Assembly: GCF_008710155.1 (NCBI RefSeq)
Contig: NZ_VYPZ01000020.1
Coordinates: 1-64,000, forward strand
DNA: 64,000 nucleotides
From: Sphingobium limneticum
GTDB lineage: Bacteria > Pseudomonadota > Alphaproteobacteria > Sphingomonadales > Sphingomonadaceae
Reading direction: 5' to 3'
In this document: positions 18,147-26,780 of the stretch, in pieces
How positions within the stretch are numbered: position 1 is the first letter of the stretch
How the letters are laid out: each line of letters begins with the position of its first letter
Notes under the pieces: model-generated
Seen by the model: the letters and a program-made list of their open reading frames with translations, nothing else
Databases searched by the model: none
Told to the model about the DNA's origin: nothing
Position numbers and translations under genes: made by a program

Positions 18147-18797
18147 ATGACCTTTCGCAACGGCCTCGATTCCCTTCTTCGTCCCGAAGATTCGGTCCTC
18201 GTCCTGATCGACCACCAGCCCTATCAACTGGCCAATCTGAACAGCCATGATCCGCAAGCGGTGGTGAATAACACGACCGCGCTGGCGAAGCTGGCCAAGG
18301 CATTCAAGGTTCCGACCATCCTGACCAGCGTGATCGCCGACCGCGGCGGCCAGCTATTCAAACAGGTCACCGACGTGTTTCCCGGCCAGGAAGTAATCGA
18401 CCGCACTTTCATTAACACCTGGGAGGACAAGCCAACCGTCGATGCCGTCAGGGCGACTGGCCGCAAGCAACTGATCATCGCCGGGCTGTGGACGGAAGTG
18501 TGCGTCGCGATGCCGGCTATCCAGGCGGTCGGCGAAGGCTGGGACGTGACGGTCGTGACGGACGCGTCGGGTGGCACCACGCTCGAAGCCCATGAGGTCG
18601 CCATTCAGCGCATGATCGCGGCGGGCGTGAACATGATGACCTGGATCGCTGTCGGATCCGAATGGCAGCGTGATTGGGCACGCCTCGAGACGGCTGCGCT
18701 GCTTCCCGAAATCCTTATCGACCACTGCGGCGGCAGTGGCATTGCCTATATGTGGGAACAGCAACTGCTTAACACGCCGTTTGTCGCGGCCGAGTAA
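18147..18797 (+). CDS. YcaC-type isochorismatase-family hydrolase
   Basis: A 216-aa cytoplasmic cysteine hydrolase. The triad features are the Asp in VLIDHQPYQLAN, a Lys-like position in the middle, and the Cys in LWTEVCVAMPAIQAVGEGWD. C-terminal features (MTWIAVGSEWQRDWAR) match the YcaC subgroup. The reaction is not established for the family. A 12-bp perfect hairpin follows the gene. Confidence 0.8.
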   Translation: MTFRNGLDSLLRPEDSVLVLIDHQPYQLANLNSHDPQAVVNNTTALAKLAKAFKVPTILTSVIADRGGQLFKQVTDVFPGQEVIDRTFINTWEDKPTVDAVRATGRKQLIIAGLWTEVCVAMPAIQAVGEGWDVTVVTDASGGTTLEAHEVAIQRMIAAGVNMMTWIAVGSEWQRDWARLETAALLPEILIDHCGGSGIAYMWEQQLLNTPFVAAE

Positions 18798-18814
18798 TAT
18801 ATCACACGTCATCG

Positions 18815-18855
18815 CCCCGGATGGCGCCGCCGCAAAGGCGGGTGCCATCCGGGGC
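18815..18855. terminator. Bidirectional hairpin between convergent genes
   Basis: A perfect 12-bp inverted repeat, GCCCCGGATGGC (18815-18826) and GCCATCCGGGGC (18844-18855), lies in the 66-base gap between the convergent YcaC-like and SDR genes. There is no long T run. Position and strength suit a shared terminator. Confidence 0.65.
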
Positions 18856-18863
18856 GGCCTTAC

Positions 18864-19616
18864 TCAGATCTGAACCTGACCACCATCCACGAAGAGTTCA
18901 ACGCCGTTGACGAAGCTCGCCTCGTCGGAGGCCAGGAACAGCACGGCCTTGGCGATCTCCTCGGGCTGGCCGACCCGACCGGCCGGGATCAGACCAGCCA
19001 GATAGTCCTTCGCCCCCTGGGCCTGCTCGCCGCCGCCGAACAGGTGGTTCAGGCCTTCGGTATCGGTGACGCCGGGGCTGATCGCGTTCACCCGGATATG
19101 GCGATCCTTGAGGTCCAAGATCCAGTTGCGGGCGAAGTTGCGCACCGCCGCCTTTGTTGCCGAATAGACGCTGAAGGCGGGCGTGCCGGAGATGCTGGTG
19201 GTGGAGCTGGTGAGGATCACCGAAGCGCCGTCCTTCAAAAGCGGCAACGCCTTCTGCACGGTGAACAGAACGCCCTTCACATTGGTGTCGAACGTGCTTT
19301 GATAATGGTCTTCAGTGATCGAGCCGAGGGGGGCCATCTCTCCACCGCCAGCATTGGCAAAGATCACGTCGATCTGGGCATGCTGCTGCTGGACGGCATC
19401 ATAGAGCCGGTCGATGTCGGCGAGACTGGACATGTCCCCGCGCACGCCGGTGACCCTACCTTCGATCTGCTTCAGCGCCGCGTCCAACGTCTCCTGCCGA
19501 CGGCCGGTGATGAACACCGACGCGCCCTGCGCTGCAAAAGCCTTTGCCGTGGCGAGGCCGATGCCGCTCGTGCCGCCGGTCACCACCACCACCTTCTTGT
19601 CGAACTTGTCCGTCAT
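18864..19616 (-). CDS. Short-chain dehydrogenase/reductase
   Basis: A 250-aa classical SDR. Cofactor motif TGGTSGIGLA, NAGGG, catalytic Ser in LTSSTTSISG, and YSATKAA (Tyr-x3-Lys) are all present. The C-terminus has the common SFVNGVELFVDGGQVQI. The start at ATG 19616 follows AGGAGACAGACG; a longer frame upstream lacks family similarity. It is divergent from a LysR gene now truncated by an IS element. That gene was probably its regulator. Substrate unknown. Confidence 0.85.
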   Translation of the reverse strand: MTDKFDKKVVVVTGGTSGIGLATAKAFAAQGASVFITGRRQETLDAALKQIEGRVTGVRGDMSSLADIDRLYDAVQQQHAQIDVIFANAGGGEMAPLGSITEDHYQSTFDTNVKGVLFTVQKALPLLKDGASVILTSSTTSISGTPAFSVYSATKAAVRNFARNWILDLKDRHIRVNAISPGVTDTEGLNHLFGGGEQAQGAKDYLAGLIPAGRVGQPEEIAKAVLFLASDEASFVNGVELFVDGGQVQI

Positions 19617-19708
19617 CGTCTGTCTCCTTTGAGTTGGCGGCGAAGCGCCGCTGCCCCTTTCAAATGAGACAAGAACGATGATGCTTGTAGACGGCAAATA
19701 TGGCACCT

Positions 19709-19730
19709 AGCGTTCCATTGGAGGAACGCT
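19709..19730 (+). promoter_or_regulatory. Inverted repeat overlapping the ribosome site of the truncated LysR gene
   Basis: AGCGTTCC (19709-19716) and GGAACGCT (19723-19730) form a perfect 8-bp repeat around ATTGGA. The right arm and loop contain the GGAGG ribosome site, and the GTG start follows immediately at 19732. It could be a DNA operator or an mRNA hairpin masking translation. Confidence 0.45.
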
Positions 19731-19731
19731 G

Positions 19732-20056
19732 GTGAAGATTGATCTCAACGACTATGCTTATTTCGCGGAGGTCGTGACCCATGGCGGCTTTGCGGCGGCC
19801 GGTCGTGCGCTGCGTGAGCCCAAGTCGAAACTCAGCCGACGCATCGCCGGGCTGGAAGAGCGCTTGGGCCTGCGCCTCATCGAACGGTCGAGCCGCCGCT
19901 TTCGCGTGACTGATACCGGACAGGCCTTCTATGAACGATGCCGCGCCATGCTGGCCGAGGCAGAGCAGGCCGAGGCGCTGGTCATGCAGGCACAGGCCGA
20001 ACCGCATGGTCGTATCCGTGTCCGCCGTCAGCACCAATGGCACAGATTTGAGGTTG
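19732..20056 (+). pseudogene. LysR-family regulator truncated by an IS3 element
   Basis: The first about 98 codons of an LTTR are intact: the HTH (LNDYAYFAEVVTHGGFAAAG, then PKSKLSRRIAGLEERLGLRL) and the linker helix. After HGRIRV the reading turns into non-family sequence and stops at 20064 inside the IS element. The effector domain is not found on the other side of the IS, where a different gene fragment begins. The gene lies divergent from the SDR gene. Confidence 0.85.
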
Positions 20057-20103
20057 TGATCTAAGGAGGATCTGGGCTTCGTCGTAGTGACGAAGGAACG
20101 AAG

Positions 20104-20490
20104 ATGAAGCCCAGATCCTCCAATGTAAAATCGCCCGCCAAGGCCCCAGCAGAGCGGGTAGTGAAGGACATCCGCCGACAGACCCGGCGCCACTTTTCGG
20201 CCGAGGACAAGATCCGCATCGTGCTGGATGGCCTGCGCGGGGAAGACAGCATCGCCGAGCTATGCCGCAAGGAAGGCATTGCCCAGAGCCTGTATTACAC
20301 CTGGTCGAAGGAGTTCATGGAAGCTGGCAAGCGCCGCCTGGCCGGCGACACCGCCCGTGCCGCGACCACCGGAGAGGTCCAGGACCTGCGCCGCGAAACC
20401 CGGGCCCTGAAGGAATGCGTGGCCGATCTGACACTGGAAAACCGTCTGCTCAAAAAAAGCATGATCGCGGATGGGGGCAACGACGAATGA
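20104..20490 (+). CDS. IS3-family transposase OrfA
   Basis: A 128-aa protein with an HTH_Tnp_1 domain (RHFSAEDKIRIVLDGLRGED, then CRKEGIAQSLYYTWSKEFME) and a C-terminal coiled coil. An A7G run (20452-20459) near its end is a plausible -1 slippery site that would join it to OrfB. The stop overlaps the orfB start (ATGA). Confidence 0.85.
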   Translation: MKPRSSNVKSPAKAPAERVVKDIRRQTRRHFSAEDKIRIVLDGLRGEDSIAELCRKEGIAQSLYYTWSKEFMEAGKRRLAGDTARAATTGEVQDLRRETRALKECVADLTLENRLLKKSMIADGGNDE

Positions 20491-21467
20491 GGTATCCCGC
20501 ATCCGAGAAGCTCGAGATCATCAGAACCGTCGAGCAGTCGCACCTGTCGGCCAAGCGCACGCTGGACCAACTCGGCATCCCTCGTCGGACATTCTACCGC
20601 TGGTATGATCGCTACCTCGAAGGCGGGCCGGAGGCGTTGGAAGATCGGCCATCGGCGCCGAGCCGGGTGTGGAACCGCATCCCGGCGGGCATCCACGACC
20701 AGATCATCGAGCTGGCGCTGGAACAGTCTGAGCTGAGCCCCCGGGAACTGGCCGTGCGCTTCACCGATGGGCAGCGCTACTTCGTGTCGGAATCCACGGT
20801 TTACCGCCTGTTGAAGGCCCGCGACCTGATCACCAGCCCGGCCTATGTCGTGATCAAGGCTGCCGATCAGTTCCACACGAAAACCACGCGGCCGAACGAG
20901 ATGTGGCAGACCGACTTCACCTACTTCAAGATCATCGGGTGGGGCTGGATGTATCTGTCGACCGTGCTCGACGACTTCTCGCGCTACATCATCGCCTGGA
21001 AGCTGTGCACCAACATGCGAGCCGAGGACGTCACCGACACGCTGGACCTCGCCCTGGCGGCTTCTGGTTGCGACAGCGCCACGGTGCTGCACAAACCCCG
21101 GCTACTCAGCGATAATGGCCCCAGCTACATCGCGGGTGAGCTGGCGGAATACATCGAGGCCCGGAAGATGAGCCATGTCCGCGGCGCCCCGTGTCATCCC
21201 CAAACCCAGGGCAAGATCGAGCGCTGGCACCAGACCCTGAAAAACCGCATCTTGCTGGAAAACTACTTCCTGCCCGGCGACCTCGAAGCTCACATCGAGG
21301 CCTTCGTCGAGCACTACAATCACCAGCGATACCACGAGAGCCTGGCCAATGTGACGCCTGCCGACGCCTACTTCGGCAGGGCTCCGGCAATCATCAAACT
21401 GCGCGAAAGGATCAAGCGACAGACCATCGAACATCGGCGCTTGCAGCACCGCAAGTTCGCCGCCTAA
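20487..21467 (+). CDS. IS3-family transposase OrfB (DDE integrase)
   Basis: A 326-aa catalytic subunit. An HTH region (SAKRTLDQLGIPRRTFYRWY) is followed by the rve domain. The DDE residues are visible as Asp in MWQTDFTYF, Asp in LLSDNGPSYIA and Glu in QGKIERWHQTLKNR. The frame is open upstream past the A7G run in orfA, so an OrfAB fusion can be made. It looks intact and potentially active. Confidence 0.9.
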   Translation: MRYPASEKLEIIRTVEQSHLSAKRTLDQLGIPRRTFYRWYDRYLEGGPEALEDRPSAPSRVWNRIPAGIHDQIIELALEQSELSPRELAVRFTDGQRYFVSESTVYRLLKARDLITSPAYVVIKAADQFHTKTTRPNEMWQTDFTYFKIIGWGWMYLSTVLDDFSRYIIAWKLCTNMRAEDVTDTLDLALAASGCDSATVLHKPRLLSDNGPSYIAGELAEYIEARKMSHVRGAPCHPQTQGKIERWHQTLKNRILLENYFLPGDLEAHIEAFVEHYNHQRYHESLANVTPADAYFGRAPAIIKLRERIKRQTIEHRRLQHRKFAA

Positions 21468-21505
21468 CATCAACCCCCTGACGAGGTCCGCACTCCGCTA
21501 ATCTA

Positions 21506-21937
21506 CGCCGCGAGTTGTGCCGAATGTTCTGACGACGGACACGCATGATCGGCGAAGGTGGCCACATCGAGGCCGCCAATCCCATATTGCGAAGAGAAAA
21601 GCCTGTTGCCGTTCAGATCGATAATGTCAGCTGAGAGAGTATCATTCCCCGCAGGCGATAGACCTACAACATAGGCGGCGTCCTCTATGATCCGTAACGA
21701 AACACGGGGACGGCCCCTCCCAGAGGGCAGAGAGATATGCTCTTCCAACAGGCCTTGCACGACCAGGCGACCAACTATCTCGGTGATGGAGCCTTTAGCC
21801 ATTCCGGTCGCCTGCGCCAGTTCGACACGAGACAGGGCTCCGGCCCGTCTGATATGCTTCATGATCCGAAGCGTGCTGTCGTCAGAGCCTTTCGTGATCA
21901 CGTTTGCCTTTTTAAGCGACGCGATCGAATTCAACAA
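21506..21937 (-). pseudogene. ROK-family transcriptional repressor, truncated by the IS3 element
   Basis: The N-terminal 140 codons (start TTG 21937) encode a winged HTH (TLRIMKHIRRAGALSRVELA, then GMAKGSITEIVGRLVVQGLL) and the beginning of the ROK ATPase-like domain (AYVVGLSPAGNDTLSADIID). The frame stops at the IS border (21503-21505). The sugar-kinase-like domain is lost. Full-length ROK regulators are about 380-400 aa. Confidence 0.8.
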
Positions 21938-22451
21938 ATGATATCCCTTAAACTAATTTTTTCGGCGTTTGTTTTCTTCATAACAGCGGGCCTGTCGCAT
22001 ACCGACTCTGTGTGGACGGCTCTCCATCGACAAGTGGCATATTGAGCTTTGCAGCGTTGGTTGGTGCGGCCATGTGCCCGACCTGTTGACGCGGCGCATG
22101 GTGCCGCTGGCCGTAATGCCATTAGCGCGGCTCAGGTCCCAACCTGTGGATCGGTGCTAAAGCGCAACCCCATCAAATTTCATCCACACTACTATATTGC
22201 AACGAGAAATGTCCAAAAGCGGGGTCTCAATAAGCGCTGACTGGAAGCCCAGCGCAATCCCTCCTTCCTGAACTCCTTCAGACAGTTGAGGCGGCCAAAT
22301 CTGGGTGTCAGCTTCGCCGCCGGTTCACAGTTTTTGCTATTTGCCTTACGTGGTCGAGCTGATCGGTATAGTGGTTTTTATCACTGCCAAATGATCAATA
22401 TAATCTGTGACTTGCCGGAGAAATACGACAAAATTGGATCAGGCTGTCGTC
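21938..22451. other. Intergenic region, no gene recognised
   Basis: About 510 bases between the ROK remnant and the LysR gene. It is richer in A and T than its flanks, with only short unconvincing frames. It should hold the old ROK promoter (TTAGTTTAAGGGATATC on the minus strand is a candidate operator). No IS ends or RNA genes were recognised. Confidence 0.5.
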
Positions 22452-23363
22452 TCAGACGATCCGATCCGCTGCAGCATCGCGGAGCTGATCGCGAAACCAT
22501 ATTAGTCCCGTGTCCGCCGACCGTGCATGATGATATTGCAGCATTTCGCGCATGACCGGCAGCTCGATGGGCGCATTCAGTATCCGAAGGGGCAATCGTG
22601 ACGCCATAACCTTTGCAAGACGCTCGTGCATCAGGGCGAGCCTAGTCGTTCCCGGCAACATCCAGGCCACTTGGCTAAAGGCGGCGCAGATAATCTCTAT
22701 CCGACGGCGGTCGCCATGTTCGCGCAGGTGATTTTCGATGAAGGTGCCATCGCGCGATACGCTGACGGCGACATGACCGGCGCTATAATAATAGTCTTCG
22801 GTCAGCGGCTCCTGCAACATGGGGTTGCCTGACCACCCGACGACGACATGGCGCTCCTCGAACAAAAGTTCGCGCGGATGCGGCCCTTCCAGGAAACGTT
22901 CGGGCGCGACGATGAAGTCCAGCTCGCCATCCTCAAGCCGGCCATGAATGTCGTTGCGGGGCAGCGTGATCTCTATCCGCACGCCCGGTGCGGACTTCTG
23001 CATCCGTTCGAGCATGGGACCAATCAGCACTGTGGTGACATAGTCGGATGCGACAATGCGGAAAATGCGCTGGCTGTGCGCCGGGTCGAAGGACAGCCCG
23101 CGCGCGATGATCCCACGCAGATCCGCTACCACGCCGGAAATTTCGGGCGCGAGGGAAAGCGCGGAAGCGGTGGGAATCATCTTCTTCCCATGCTGCACCA
23201 GGATTTCGTCGGAGAATGCTTCGCGCAAGCGGCGCAAAGCCGCACTCATGGCGGATTGCGTGAGGTTTAGGCGCTTGGCCGCGCGCGTTACATTTCGTTC
23301 CTCCACCAAAATGTCGAACGCGACTAGCAGGTTGAGATCAAAACGGTCCAGCCTCACAACCAT
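22452..23363 (-). CDS. LysR-family regulator, NodD/NahR-like
   Basis: A 303-aa LTTR whose N-terminus (RFDLNLLVAFDILVEERNVT, then LTQSAMSAALRRLREAFSDE) is of the NodD/NahR/LinR type that responds to aromatic inducers. The effector domain is PBP2_NodD-like (RIVASDYVTTVLIGPMLERM). The start at ATG 23363 is chosen to match family N-termini; the frame is open to 23432. It is divergent from the eight-gene catabolic operon that starts with a TonB receptor at 23468, its probable target. Confidence 0.85.
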   Translation of the reverse strand: MVVRLDRFDLNLLVAFDILVEERNVTRAAKRLNLTQSAMSAALRRLREAFSDEILVQHGKKMIPTASALSLAPEISGVVADLRGIIARGLSFDPAHSQRIFRIVASDYVTTVLIGPMLERMQKSAPGVRIEITLPRNDIHGRLEDGELDFIVAPERFLEGPHPRELLFEERHVVVGWSGNPMLQEPLTEDYYYSAGHVAVSVSRDGTFIENHLREHGDRRRIEIICAAFSQVAWMLPGTTRLALMHERLAKVMASRLPLRILNAPIELPVMREMLQYHHARSADTGLIWFRDQLRDAAADRIV

Positions 23364-23467
23364 CAATCCCATTGCTTGTTTTCGACATATATCATCCATT
23401 TTACTGCTTTTTCGAACTATGTCACCCACCATCCATCCCGCAAAGATCGGGCGAATAGGGAGGATGT

Positions 23468-25756
23468 ATGATAAAAAAAATTCTTTGGAGTGCCACCATT
23501 CTGAGCAGCGCCATCGTGCCGCAGATGGTGTTTGCGCAGAACACGCAGGTATCTGACGGTGGACTGGCGGAAATCGTCGTGACCGCGCAGCGGCGCGAGG
23601 AAAGCTTGCAAAAGGCTGCCATCGCCGTGACAGCCGTGACCGGCGACGACCTGACCCGGTCGGGCATCACCGAAACGTCCAACCTCGGCAAGTTGGTGCC
23701 TGCCCTCGTAGTGCAGCCGACCGGCGGGACGACCAGTTTCTTTCTGCGCGGCGTCGGCACCAACTCGCAGAATAGCTTCTCCGAAAATGCGATCGCCTTC
23801 AATTTCAACGGCGTCTATGTCGGTCGCCCGACTGCGCCCGCCGGTGTCTTCTACGATCTAGAGCGGGTTGAGGTGGTCAAGGGACCGCAAGGTACGCTTT
23901 ATGGTCGCAACGCGACCGGCGGCGCGATCAACGTCCTGCCCAAAAAGCCAGTTCTCGGCAAATTCGGCGTCGAAGGCCTAGCCGAATATGGCAACTACGA
24001 CAGCAAAAAGGGCTTCCTGGCGGTCAACGTGCCGTTCGGCGAAGTCGCCGCGCTGCGCGTCGCGGGCCAAGTGGTCGATCGCGACGGCTATATTTCCGAC
24101 GGCTATGACGATGACAAGGGCGAAGCAGTGCGTGCATCCTTCCTGCTCAAGCCGTCGGACATCTGGTCGATCAACATCGTGGGCGACTATTATCATCAGG
24201 GAGGCAAGGGTGGTGGCGCGGTGCTGTTGCCCAGCAAGGCTTTCGCCGTGCCCTCGGTAAATGATCGGGTCAGCATTTCCGATCCGCGCGCGCTCGCCGC
24301 CATCAACGGCTATGCTTCCACCTTGTTTGCCCCGCCTTTTTGCGCAGGCGGCTTCATCACCAGCGGCTGCATCGAAAATGCGCGTTCGGACGGCTATCTC
24401 GACAATCATTTCTACGGGCTGAGCGCGCAGGTCGATGGCGACATGGGCTTTGCCACACTGTCGGTCATCCCCGCCTGGCGCAAGTCGGAAGCGGATTTCC
24501 GCACCTACCTCCCCGGTTTCCGTGGCGAGATACAGGATAATGCAGAGCAGATGTCGCTTGAAATGCGCCTGACATCCGCCGCCGACCAGCGGCTGCGCTA
24601 TGTCCTGGGCGGCTTCTTTTTCAATGAGCAGCAGGACACGCTCAACTATTTCCGTCAGGGCCGACTGTCCACCACCCGCTTCACCCCCCGCCTTAAAACG
24701 CAGAGCCTGGCCGCCTTCGGTCAGCTGACCTTTGACATTACCGACGCACTGCGCCTGATTGCGGGCGGACGCTACACACAGGAAGACAAGTCGCAACTTA
24801 CAGCGTCGGCGGGCGGAGGATTGCCCGGCCCTGTCGACCCGCCACTGGGCATACCCGTGACTGGCGACCTCAGGTTCAATAAATTCACCTGGAAAGCCGG
24901 GATTGAACTCGATGCCGGCCCGGCCTCCTTGGTTTATGCGAATGTCGCTACCGGCTTCAAATCGGGCGGTTTCTACGTCGCGGCCCCACCCACCAACAGC
25001 TTCCGCCCGGAAAGCCTGACTGCCTATACGATCGGAGCCAAGAACCGCTTCTTTGGCAACAAGCTACAGCTCAATATCGAAGCCTTCTACTGGGATTATA
25101 AGGACCAGCAGGTGACATTCGTAGGTGGGGTGCAGACTGGCAATGGCCTTTTCGCGCAAGGGTCGCTCACCACCAACGCGGGCAAGTCGCGCATCTTCGG
25201 TACGGAAATCGAGGCTCGCTTCGCGCCGACCCGCGACGATCTGTTTAACGTCAACGTTCAATATCTGAACGGCAAATATAAGGGCCTGCAAACCGCCAAC
25301 TTTTCCCCCACCGGCGCGCCCGTCACCACAGGCTGCAGCATTACAGGATCACGGCTCGCCAATCCCGGCATCAATAGTGCGCGCTTCTATGACATTGACT
25401 GTTCGGGCAAGCCCACGGTCAACTCCCCGCGCTGGGCGCTCAATATGGGCTATCAGCACAGCTTCCATATCGGCGGAGATATGGTGCTGGTGGCAGGTGT
25501 GCGCTCGAACATCGAAACCAGCCGCTACATGAACTCGAATTTCCGGTCGGAGGAAAAGCAGGGCAGCTTCATGATGTCCGACGCATTTCTGACGCTGGAA
25601 GGACCGCAGGACAAATGGAGCGTTACGGCCTTCATTAACAATATCGAGGATAAGGAAGTTCTGGCCCGCGCCGGCACGCGCCCGATCCTCGACTTCCCGG
25701 TCGGCACGTTGCGGCCGCCGCGTACCTACGGCGTGCGCCTGGGCTTCAACCTGTGA
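23468..25756 (+). CDS. TonB-dependent receptor of the catabolic operon
   Basis: A 762-aa outer-membrane receptor. Signal peptide (IVPQMVFAQ), TonB box EIVVTAQRREE, and a plug domain (FFLRGVGTNSQNSF, GVYVGRP, LERVEVVKGPQGTLYGRNA) are followed by a barrel ending RLGFNL. This is the sphingomonad type often used for organic substrates and not for siderophores. As first gene of an operon of ring-modifying and hydrolytic enzymes under a NodD-like regulator, it probably imports the pathway substrate. Its stop overlaps the start of the next gene. Confidence 0.85.
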   Translation: MIKKILWSATILSSAIVPQMVFAQNTQVSDGGLAEIVVTAQRREESLQKAAIAVTAVTGDDLTRSGITETSNLGKLVPALVVQPTGGTTSFFLRGVGTNSQNSFSENAIAFNFNGVYVGRPTAPAGVFYDLERVEVVKGPQGTLYGRNATGGAINVLPKKPVLGKFGVEGLAEYGNYDSKKGFLAVNVPFGEVAALRVAGQVVDRDGYISDGYDDDKGEAVRASFLLKPSDIWSINIVGDYYHQGGKGGGAVLLPSKAFAVPSVNDRVSISDPRALAAINGYASTLFAPPFCAGGFITSGCIENARSDGYLDNHFYGLSAQVDGDMGFATLSVIPAWRKSEADFRTYLPGFRGEIQDNAEQMSLEMRLTSAADQRLRYVLGGFFFNEQQDTLNYFRQGRLSTTRFTPRLKTQSLAAFGQLTFDITDALRLIAGGRYTQEDKSQLTASAGGGLPGPVDPPLGIPVTGDLRFNKFTWKAGIELDAGPASLVYANVATGFKSGGFYVAAPPTNSFRPESLTAYTIGAKNRFFGNKLQLNIEAFYWDYKDQQVTFVGGVQTGNGLFAQGSLTTNAGKSRIFGTEIEARFAPTRDDLFNVNVQYLNGKYKGLQTANFSPTGAPVTTGCSITGSRLANPGINSARFYDIDCSGKPTVNSPRWALNMGYQHSFHIGGDMVLVAGVRSNIETSRYMNSNFRSEEKQGSFMMSDAFLTLEGPQDKWSVTAFINNIEDKEVLARAGTRPILDFPVGTLRPPRTYGVRLGFNL

Positions 25757-26736
25757 GCCTGATGTCAGCCCGGATCACCTGCGCGGCGTTATTCGGCGTG
25801 ACCGCCCTGCTGGCTAGTGTCGCGGCGGCTGCCGACAGCCAGCCGCGTACCGCCTTCGTCACATTGGGAACGATGGGCGGTCCGGTGCCGGACGGGCATC
25901 GGTCGCAACCTGCCAACGCCATCATCCACGACCGGAAAACCTATCTGGTCGATACAGGGGACGGCACTGTGGAACAGATGGCGCGGGCGGGCCTGCCCCT
26001 ATCGGGCATCCGCGCCATTTTCCTCAGCCATCTGCATGTCGATCATATCGGGGGGCTGGCGGCAATATTGGGATTGCGCAACCAGACTGAGGCGCGCGAT
26101 GTGCTGACCATCTATGGTCCGCCCGGCACGCGTGAATTCGTGGCCGGCCTGGTCGCCAGCCTACAACCATCGGCCAAGGCGGGCTATGGCATCCCCGGAA
26201 AATCCTGGACGCCGCCTGGAAATACCGTGTCGGTGATCGAATTGCAGGACGGTGAAACTATCCGCGTGGACGATATGAAAGTCAGCGTCGCGCAAAATAC
26301 CCATTATGATTTCACGCCGGGCAGCGTGGAGGATCGCAACTATAAATCCTTCGCACTGCGGTTCGACCTGCCCGAACGATCGATCGCCTATACGGGCGAC
26401 ACCGGACCCAGCCCCGCGGTCGAGCGCCTCGCGTTGGGTGCCGACCTGCTGGTCAGTGAAATGATCGACATGGACGCCACCATGGATCGCGTGGCGCGCA
26501 CCAGCCCAAACATGCCCGCGGACGTCAAGGCGGTGATGATCCAGCATCTGACCAGGCATCACCTCACGCCGCAGGAAGTCGGCGCGCTGGCTGCGCGTGC
26601 GAAAGTGAAGGCACTGGCCGTCACACATATCGCCGGCGGCATGCCCGATGCCGTGCGGACCCGCGCCTATGGCGCTGCCATCACCAAGACTTTCACTGGA
26701 TCAGTAACGATCGCCAACGATCTCGACCGCTTCTGA
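25753..26736 (+). CDS. Exported MBL-fold metallo-hydrolase
   Basis: A 327-aa protein with a signal peptide (CAALFGVTALLASVAAAADS). The zinc motif HLHVDHIGG lies at residues 93-101. A second part has YTGDTGPSP and IQHLTRHHLTP with further metal ligands. The overall pattern is like RNase Z/arylsulfatase-like MBL enzymes. In this operon it could hydrolyse an ester, lactone or sulfate bond of the substrate in the periplasm. GTG 25753 overlaps the receptor stop; ATG 25762 is an alternative start. Confidence 0.75.
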   Translation: MSLMSARITCAALFGVTALLASVAAAADSQPRTAFVTLGTMGGPVPDGHRSQPANAIIHDRKTYLVDTGDGTVEQMARAGLPLSGIRAIFLSHLHVDHIGGLAAILGLRNQTEARDVLTIYGPPGTREFVAGLVASLQPSAKAGYGIPGKSWTPPGNTVSVIELQDGETIRVDDMKVSVAQNTHYDFTPGSVEDRNYKSFALRFDLPERSIAYTGDTGPSPAVERLALGADLLVSEMIDMDATMDRVARTSPNMPADVKAVMIQHLTRHHLTPQEVGALAARAKVKALAVTHIAGGMPDAVRTRAYGAAITKTFTGSVTIANDLDRF

Positions 26737-26780
26737 TTTCTTCTCCTATCGCCCCTTTCTCATGAGGCACCGGACGGACA

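Larger units (their letters stand above)
20057..21505 (+). mobile_element. IS3-family insertion sequence, apparently complete
   Basis: About 1.45 kb carrying orfA and orfB. Imperfect terminal repeats can be aligned: TGATCTAAGGAG... at the left, and (reversed) TAGATTAGCGGAG... at the right, with a shared CTTCGTC/CTCGTC further in. The exact ends are uncertain by a few bases. The left flank is a LysR gene and the right flank a ROK gene, both broken exactly at the element, so this copy sits at a rearrangement junction. Confidence 0.75.

Noticed and set aside
21939..22046. Short plus-strand frame starting MISLKLIFSAFVFFITAG
   Set aside because: Looks like a signal sequence but lies in the old ROK promoter region, has no ribosome site and stops after 35 codons.
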